Below, one piece after another: positions 6,156 through 6,302 of a stretch of 6,302 nucleotides of DNA. Where the stretch lies: contig JACQVT010000596.1 in assembly GCA_016209665.1 (NCBI GenBank), positions 1 through 6,302 of the forward strand. Reading direction: 5' to 3'. Both the position numbers and the translations under genes were made by a program. How positions within the stretch are numbered: the stretch's first letter is position 1; each line of letters starts with the position of its first letter. This DNA comes from Planctomycetota bacterium. Lineage in GTDB: Bacteria > Planctomycetota > Phycisphaerae > UBA1845 > PWPN01. The notes below the pieces were generated by a model. The model ran no database searches. It was not told where the DNA came from and worked only from the letters and a program-made list of their open reading frames with translations.

Positions 6156-6302
6156 ACGGTTGCAGCGCCGCGAGTACGACCTCCACGGCACGGGGGATCG
6201 CCGCCGCCACCGGAGGCGTACATTCCTCGCTGAAGGTCAGTATATCGCCAGCCTCGACGGCGACAAGCAGAATGTTCTCCGCCGCCGGCAGGTGTACGCC
6301 GA
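6154..6302 (-). CDS. C-terminal part of a [NiFe]-hydrogenase maturation protease (5' end outside window)
   Basis: The last 48 residues of a minus-strand gene are visible, too short to be listed by a simple ORF search. They read ENILLVAVEAGDILTFSEE (8-26), then CTPPVAAAIPRAVEVVLAAL (27-46) and a stop. An aliphatic strand, an acidic turn, then S/T-P-x-V-A-A-A-x-P-R-A-V-E-x-V-L is the usual C-terminus of HyaD/HycI/HoxW-type (peptidase M52) proteases. These cleave the C-terminal tail of the large subunit after nickel insertion. The catalytic nickel-sensing acidic residues would lie upstream, outside the window, so activity cannot be judged. The downstream cyclic-nucleotide-fold gene starts 10 nt after the stop and uses a ribosome site overlapping it, so the two belong to one operon. 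The call rests on a short segment recognised from memory. Confidence 0.7.
   Translation of the reverse strand, partial: GVHLPAAENILLVAVEAGDILTFSEECTPPVAAAIPRAVEVVLAALQP

Overview
The window is GC-rich bacterial DNA that looks like a planctomycete or a close relative. The main pointer is a short palindrome at 2614-2632 that reads GFQPV on one strand and GWKPVP on the other. I know this peptide pair as a recurrent signature of interspersed elements in planctomycete-type genomes. The large polytopic glycosyltransferase and the particular deacetylase subtype are also compatible with that group. No rRNA, tRNA or CRISPR array was seen, and the phylum assignment is an inference.

Layout from left to right. 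Positions 1-1094 (minus strand) hold a membrane-anchored family 2 glycosyltransferase of the GtrB/DPM1 type, whose 3' end runs off the window. Positions 1095-1291 are a divergent intergenic region. Positions 1292-3211 (plus) encode a polytopic GT39/ArnT-like glycosyltransferase that carries the GFQPV element in frame in a late loop. Positions 3178-4371 (minus) encode a two-domain GNAT-type acetyltransferase whose 3' end overlaps the previous gene convergently. Directly upstream, at 4376-5473 (minus), lies a NodB-type polysaccharide deacetylase, only 4 nt from the acetyltransferase start. Positions 5474-5699 hold no gene but contain a striking purine-rich, 9-10-nt phased tract, which is C-rich and G-poor in minus-strand RNA. 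Positions 5700-6143 (minus) encode a stand-alone cyclic-nucleotide-binding-fold protein. Positions 6154-6302 (minus) are the C-terminal end of what looks like a [NiFe]-hydrogenase maturation protease.

Two functional blocks meet here. The first, 1-5473, is a cell-surface glycan block. A GtrB-like enzyme would charge a polyprenyl phosphate with sugar, a GT39-like membrane enzyme would use such a lipid-linked sugar outside the membrane, and the deacetylase and acetyltransferase would modify a polymer. The second, from 5700 rightwards, is the tail of a hydrogenase operon in which the nucleotide-binding-fold protein is translationally coupled to the maturation protease. The tract at 5545-5660 separates the blocks, and its composition resembles a Rho-utilisation site that would end the hydrogenase transcript. 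I found no clear evidence of a wholly new system. The most unusual items are the in-frame mobile-type palindrome, the phased C-rich leader/terminator candidate, and the regulator-fold protein without a DNA-binding domain.
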